From: Bacteroidetes Order II. bacterium
GTDB lineage: Bacteria > Bacteroidota > Rhodothermia > Rhodothermales > UBA2364
Assembly: GCA_016788705.1 (NCBI GenBank)
Contig: JAEUSQ010000031.1
Span: forward strand, 1-47,547
Length of the DNA stretch: 47,547 nucleotides
Direction of reading: 5' to 3'
Position 1 is the first letter of the stretch. Every line of letters begins with the position of its first letter. The notes beneath the pieces were generated by a model, which searched no databases, was not told the origin of the DNA, and was given only the letters and a program-made list of their open reading frames with translations. Made by a program: the position numbers and the translations under genes. Below, piece after piece: positions 44,832 through 47,547 of this stretch.

Positions 44832-46181
44832 ATGAAATACGCTTTATCCTTTTTGTTGTTGTTGCTGCTGTTTGGCGTTTCGAAGGCACAAACCACGCCG
44901 GGTGCCACAGCCAAAAATAAGGCTCCTTCTTCGGGAGTTGAACCTGCTACTCTAAACCGCCAGATACCCTTTAACCTCACCAATCCGAAAATGGTGGGTA
45001 TGGATGAAAGCCGATTGCAGCGTACTGATAGCCTGATCTTGCGGGAAATTGCAGCAAACCGCTTGGCGGGTGCGGTTTTATTTGTGGCACGGGAGGGGAA
45101 AACCGTTCGATACCAAGCATATGGGATGGCGGATGTAGCAGCTAAAATCCCCATGCGAGAAGATACCATCTTCCGGATTGCCTCTATGTCTAAAGCAGTG
45201 ACCACCGCCGCCATTATGATCCTGAATGAGGAAGGGAAACTCGATCTTGGTGATCCGCTTCATAAGTTTATTCCGGCATTTAAAGACATGAAAGTGGCGT
45301 ATCCCAATCCAGATAAAACAGCACCTCATAAGTTCATAACAAAACCTGCCAACCGTTCTATTACCCTGCTCCAACTCCTGACCCATACTTCTGGATTGGG
45401 TTATGGCTGGGGCGTTGGAACAGAAGCCTGGCAAGCTGCGGGGATTACGGGGTGGTTTTTTGCAGACCGTAACGAAAAAATTGGGGACGTAGTGGAAAAA
45501 ATGGCTTTGTTGCCGCTGGAAGCTCAGCCTGGTGAATCCTGGGTATATGGCTACTCTACAGATGTTTTGGGCCGAGTGGTCGAAATAGCCTCCGGTATGT
45601 CGTTAGATGAGTTTTTTGAGAAGAAGATTTTTAATCCCTTGGGTATGAAGGATAGTGGATTCTGGCTGCCTTCCAGCAAAGCCGGACGTTTTGCACCAGT
45701 CTATGGACTCTTTGATGATGGACTCCGGGTGGTGGAAGACAATGCAAATACCCAATACCTGAATGGACCAAAAAAATGTTTCTCTGGTGGTGCAGGCCTT
45801 ATTTCCACAGCACATGACTATGGACGCTTTATCTCGATGCTCCTGAATAATGGATCATTAGATGGTGTTCAGGTACTGGCACCAAAATCTGTAGAGATGA
45901 TGCGCACCAATCAGGTGGGCGACCTGTATAGCACCATTGGTTGGGGGCGAAAGCAGGGTTTTGGACTTGGATTTTGGGTGAATGAACAATCCGGAAGTGG
46001 AAACCGTATCGGAACAGCCCATGCGTATGGTTGGGGAAGTGCCTATTACCCAATCTATACCATTGATCCTAAAGAAAAACTAGTCTATGTTTTCCTTACT
46101 CAACTTATGCCTTCTGGTAATCAAAGAATCGCTGATCACTTGGGAACCCTCATCTATCAATCTGTTCTTACCTTATACTAA
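44832..46181 (+). CDS. Serine beta-lactamase-like hydrolase (S12/class C fold)
   Basis: 449 residues with a signal peptide (MKYALSFLLLLLLFGVSKAQ). The penicillin-binding-like active site is present: Ser118-x-x-Lys121 in RIASMSKAVTT, Tyr241-Ser242 in YGYSTDVLGRVVE (YxN-type motif with Thr in place of Asn), and HAYGWGSAYY near the KTG/HxG position. Other family marks are LLTHTSGLGYGW and NPLGMKDSGFWLP. Such proteins include esterases, D-amino-acid peptidases and EstB-like enzymes, so beta-lactam hydrolysis should not be assumed. It begins 23 bp after the DUF58 gene, so the three genes from 42608 probably form one operon. Confidence 0.92.
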   Translation: MKYALSFLLLLLLFGVSKAQTTPGATAKNKAPSSGVEPATLNRQIPFNLTNPKMVGMDESRLQRTDSLILREIAANRLAGAVLFVAREGKTVRYQAYGMADVAAKIPMREDTIFRIASMSKAVTTAAIMILNEEGKLDLGDPLHKFIPAFKDMKVAYPNPDKTAPHKFITKPANRSITLLQLLTHTSGLGYGWGVGTEAWQAAGITGWFFADRNEKIGDVVEKMALLPLEAQPGESWVYGYSTDVLGRVVEIASGMSLDEFFEKKIFNPLGMKDSGFWLPSSKAGRFAPVYGLFDDGLRVVEDNANTQYLNGPKKCFSGGAGLISTAHDYGRFISMLLNNGSLDGVQVLAPKSVEMMRTNQVGDLYSTIGWGRKQGFGLGFWVNEQSGSGNRIGTAHAYGWGSAYYPIYTIDPKEKLVYVFLTQLMPSGNQRIADHLGTLIYQSVLTLY

Positions 46182-46315
46182 ATGCTCCATGCAGGTGCAT
46201 TAATTTTAAGTAACCTCTTTTTTTTTTGTTGCTTTTTGATTTGTTGCTTCCTATTTTGCACATTATTAAAAAAGTGTATTTGTCACAACTTTTTTGATCT
46301 GAGCCAAATAAAGTT

Positions 46316-46337
46316 TTTGATATAACATTGTATCAAA
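46316..46337 (+). promoter_or_regulatory. Inverted repeat upstream of the cupin gene
   Basis: TTTGATA (46316-46322) and TATCAAA (46331-46337) are perfect 7-bp arms around 8 bases. This is a possible operator, 93 bp before the cupin start. No matching regulator is known in the window. Confidence 0.35.
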
Positions 46338-46350
46338 TAGTCATATCGGC

Positions 46351-46400
46351 GGAAGGGGTAGTACTCAGTTCTTGTCACCTCTATAGGGTACTGCCCTTCC
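46351..46400 (+). other. Long imperfect hairpin in the cupin leader
   Basis: GGAAGGGGTAGTAC (46351-46364) pairs with GTACTGCCCTTCC (46388-46400), with one bulge and one G-T pair. The loop is 23 nt. It lies 29 bp before the cupin start. It could be a leader structure or a terminator-like element; no riboswitch consensus is recognised. Confidence 0.45.
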
Positions 46401-46429
46401 ACGATAGTTTTTATAGGGTTAATATCTAT

Positions 46430-46750
46430 ATGCCTTTTTTTCCTAAAAGTGCTCAAACCTCCATAAACCCTTTTACCGGATACGATGGAAAAATGGTGCA
46501 TGGTGCTCGTATGTCTATGGTTTTGTGGGAAGTGGGACCACTTGCGGAAGTTCCTTTACATACCCACGAACATGAGCAAATTGGTGTTTGCCTGGAAGGC
46601 ACATTTGTCTTTCGGTTGGGCGATGAAGAGAGGGAGATGGGTCCTGGTGATATGGTGGTGATTCCTTCGCATGTACCACATGGAGGATATGCACGCGTTG
46701 CTTGTACCTTTCTGGATGTTTTTTCACCAGCGCGTCATGAGTATGGCTGA
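46430..46750 (+). CDS. Cupin-domain protein
   Basis: 106 residues from the ATG at 46430; the frame continues upstream, but that part covers the structured leader and has no cupin match. This is a single double-stranded beta-helix. Motif 1 is PLHTHEHEQIGVCLEGTFVF with two His and a Glu in metal-ligand positions. Motif 2 is GPGDMVVIPSHVPHGG with the last His. The start MPFFPKSAQTSINPFTGYDG and the LWEVGPLAEV strand are usual for small metal-binding cupins. The function cannot be told from sequence. It is monocistronic, with its own leader. Confidence 0.85.
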   Translation: MPFFPKSAQTSINPFTGYDGKMVHGARMSMVLWEVGPLAEVPLHTHEHEQIGVCLEGTFVFRLGDEEREMGPGDMVVIPSHVPHGGYARVACTFLDVFSPARHEYG

Positions 46751-46783
46751 AATATGAAACAATGGAAAAGGTGAAGTCAGGGG

Positions 46784-46813
46784 TTGACACAAGGCGCTTT
46801 TCCACATTATCTT
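46784..46813 (+). promoter_or_regulatory. Promoter of the tRNA-tuf cluster
   Basis: TTGACA (46784-46789) and TATCTT (46808-46813), 18 bp apart, are close to a classical sigma-70-type promoter. They end 18 bp before the first tRNA. Such strong elements are common for stable-RNA genes. Confidence 0.6.
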
Positions 46814-46831
46814 AAAGTCCTTTTAAAAAAT

Positions 46832-46904
46832 GCTGGCATAGCTCAGTTGGTAGAGCAGCTGATTTGTAATCAGCAGGTCATCGGTTCGAGTCCGATTGCC
46901 AGCT
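46832..46904 (+). tRNA. tRNA-Thr(TGT)
   Basis: 73 nt. The acceptor stem GCTGGCA/TGCCAGC is perfect, and the discriminator is T. The D-arm is AGCTCAGTTGGTAGAGC. The anticodon stem GCTGA/TCAGC encloses loop TTTGTAA with anticodon TGT. The T-loop is GGTTCGAGTCC. CCA is not encoded. First of four tRNAs ahead of tuf. Confidence 0.97.
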
Positions 46905-46932
46905 CCCCTTTTAAAGGTGTTCATTAAATTAT

Positions 46933-47014
46933 GGGCGGATACCCAAGTGGCCAACGGGGGCAGACTGTAAATCTGCTAGCTAAGCTTTCGGAGGTTCGAA
47001 TCCTTCTCCGCCCA
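46933..47014 (+). tRNA. tRNA-Tyr(GTA)
   Basis: 82 nt, class II with a long variable arm (CTAGCTAAGCTTTCGG region). The acceptor stem GGGCGGA/TCCGCCC is perfect, with discriminator A. The anticodon stem GCAGA/TCTGC encloses CTGTAAA, anticodon GTA. T-arm GAGGTTCGAATCCTTC. Confidence 0.97.
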
Positions 47015-47031
47015 CGTGTTTATTTTTATAA

Positions 47032-47104
47032 GCGGAAGTAGCTCAGTTGGTAGAGCGTCAGCCTTCCAAGCTGAATGTCGCGGGTTCGAATCCCGTCTTC
47101 CGCT
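47032..47104 (+). tRNA. tRNA-Gly(TCC)
   Basis: 73 nt. Acceptor GCGGAAG/CTTCCGC, discriminator T. The anticodon stem TCAGC/GCTGA encloses CTTCCAA, anticodon TCC. T-arm CGGGTTCGAATCCCG. Confidence 0.97.
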
Positions 47105-47114
47105 CCAAAAATAA

Positions 47115-47186
<72 letters not shown>

Positions 47187-47189
47187 CTT

Positions 47190-47224
47190 AGGTATAGCAG
47201 GAAATTTTCTTGCTATACCTTTTG
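47190..47224 (+). terminator. Terminator-like hairpin between the tRNA cluster and tuf
   Basis: AGGTATAGCA (47190-47199) pairs perfectly with TGCTATACCT (47211-47220) around 11 nt, followed by TTTTG TGTG. It starts 3 bases after the last tRNA. It may terminate most tRNA transcripts or act as a processing or attenuation point before tuf. Confidence 0.65.
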
Positions 47225-47268
47225 TGTGTTAATGAACATAAATTCCAATATTTAAAAGATTTCCAGCT

Positions 47269-47547
47269 ATGGCAAAAGAGACTTTTGTACGCTCCAAACC
47301 GCACGTGAACGTTGGTACGATTGGTCACGTTGACCACGGTAAGACGACGCTTACGGCAGCAATCACGACGGTATTGGCGAAGCACACGCCGGGCATTCAG
47401 GTCCGCTCTTTCGACTCGATTGACAATGCTCCGGAAGAGCGTGAGCGTGGTATCACGATTGCGACGGCGCACGTGGAATACGAGACGGCGAATCGTCACT
47501 ATGCGCACGTTGACTGCCCTGGTCACGCGGACTATGTTAAGAACATG
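47269..47547 (+). CDS. tuf: Elongation factor Tu (N-terminal part, cut by the window end)
   Basis: 93 codons of the GTPase that delivers aminoacyl-tRNA to the ribosome. It begins [20 protein letters not shown]. The G1 loop GHVDHGKT is complete. The switch I effector region is [20 protein letters not shown], and G3 is [12 protein letters not shown] at the window edge. The [20 protein letters not shown] start is universal in bacteria. Downstream of the Thr-Tyr-Gly-Thr tRNA cluster, it occupies the place of tufB in E. coli. Confidence 0.99.
   Translation, partial: MAKETFVRSKPHVNVGTIGHVDHGKTTLTAAITTVLAKHTPGIQVRSFDSIDNAPEERERGITIATAHVEYETANRHYAHVDCPGHADYVKNM

Noticed and set aside
47188-47526. 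112-codon minus-strand ORF over tuf
   Set aside because: It is an antisense shadow of the highly biased tuf coding sequence; the Arg/Val-rich product is an artefact.

Overview
The window looks like a chromosomal piece of a Bacteroidota/Rhodothermota-type bacterium. The grounds are the N-terminus of EF-Tu, a TonB-receptor barrel, a VIT/von Willebrand protein, many secreted TPR proteins, Bacteroidota-style families, few clear Shine-Dalgarno sites and mid-range GC. This placement is inferred from protein style only; no rRNA is present.

Layout. 1-139: tail of a DUF11-type surface protein. 335-5859 (minus): gatA, tatA, an MFS transporter and a secreted VIT-VWA protein. 5974-9239 (minus): a probable four-gene operon encoding a small membrane protein, a PstS-like lipoprotein, a large TPR protein and an FmdB-like protein. 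9535-18093: a proline-rich membrane protein, a two-domain polyprenol/phytol kinase-like protein, a dicarboxylate/glutamate symporter, a TPR protein, a HerA/YjgR-like ATPase and two unknowns. 18194-19716 (minus): a TPR-barrel YaiO-like protein and a small membrane protein.

19717-27050 is an accessory region. It holds a TonB-receptor remnant, an AT-rich S41 peptidase gene broken by a frameshift, an NLR-like STAND NTPase with TPR repeats, and a DUF433/DUF5615 toxin-antitoxin pair whose toxin is frameshifted. Degenerate copies of one intergenic repeat lie at the borders of the NLR and TA modules.

27051-30690: an acyl-CoA dehydrogenase with a long low-complexity tail and a Tat-exported glycosylasparaginase. 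30687-38476 (minus): a compact operon hisG-hisDB-hisH-hisA-hisF-hisIE-pepA-pyrF. hisD and hisB are fused into one gene, and hisC, which often sits between them, is absent. 38644-41376: a secreted pullulanase-like GH13 enzyme behind a LacI-type operator. 41728-46750: an omega-amidase, an ALDH-like protein without its catalytic domain, a DUF58 protein, a serine beta-lactamase-like hydrolase and a cupin. 46784-47547: tRNA-Thr(TGT), Tyr(GTA), Gly(TCC) and Thr(GGT) followed by the start of tuf, the same order as thrU-tyrU-glyT-thrT-tufB in E. coli.

The most interesting items are the repeat-bounded NLR-like gene and its neighbouring TA module, the hisD-hisB fusion, the VTE5-like/VTE6-like kinase fusion, and the ALDH-like protein lacking a catalytic half.
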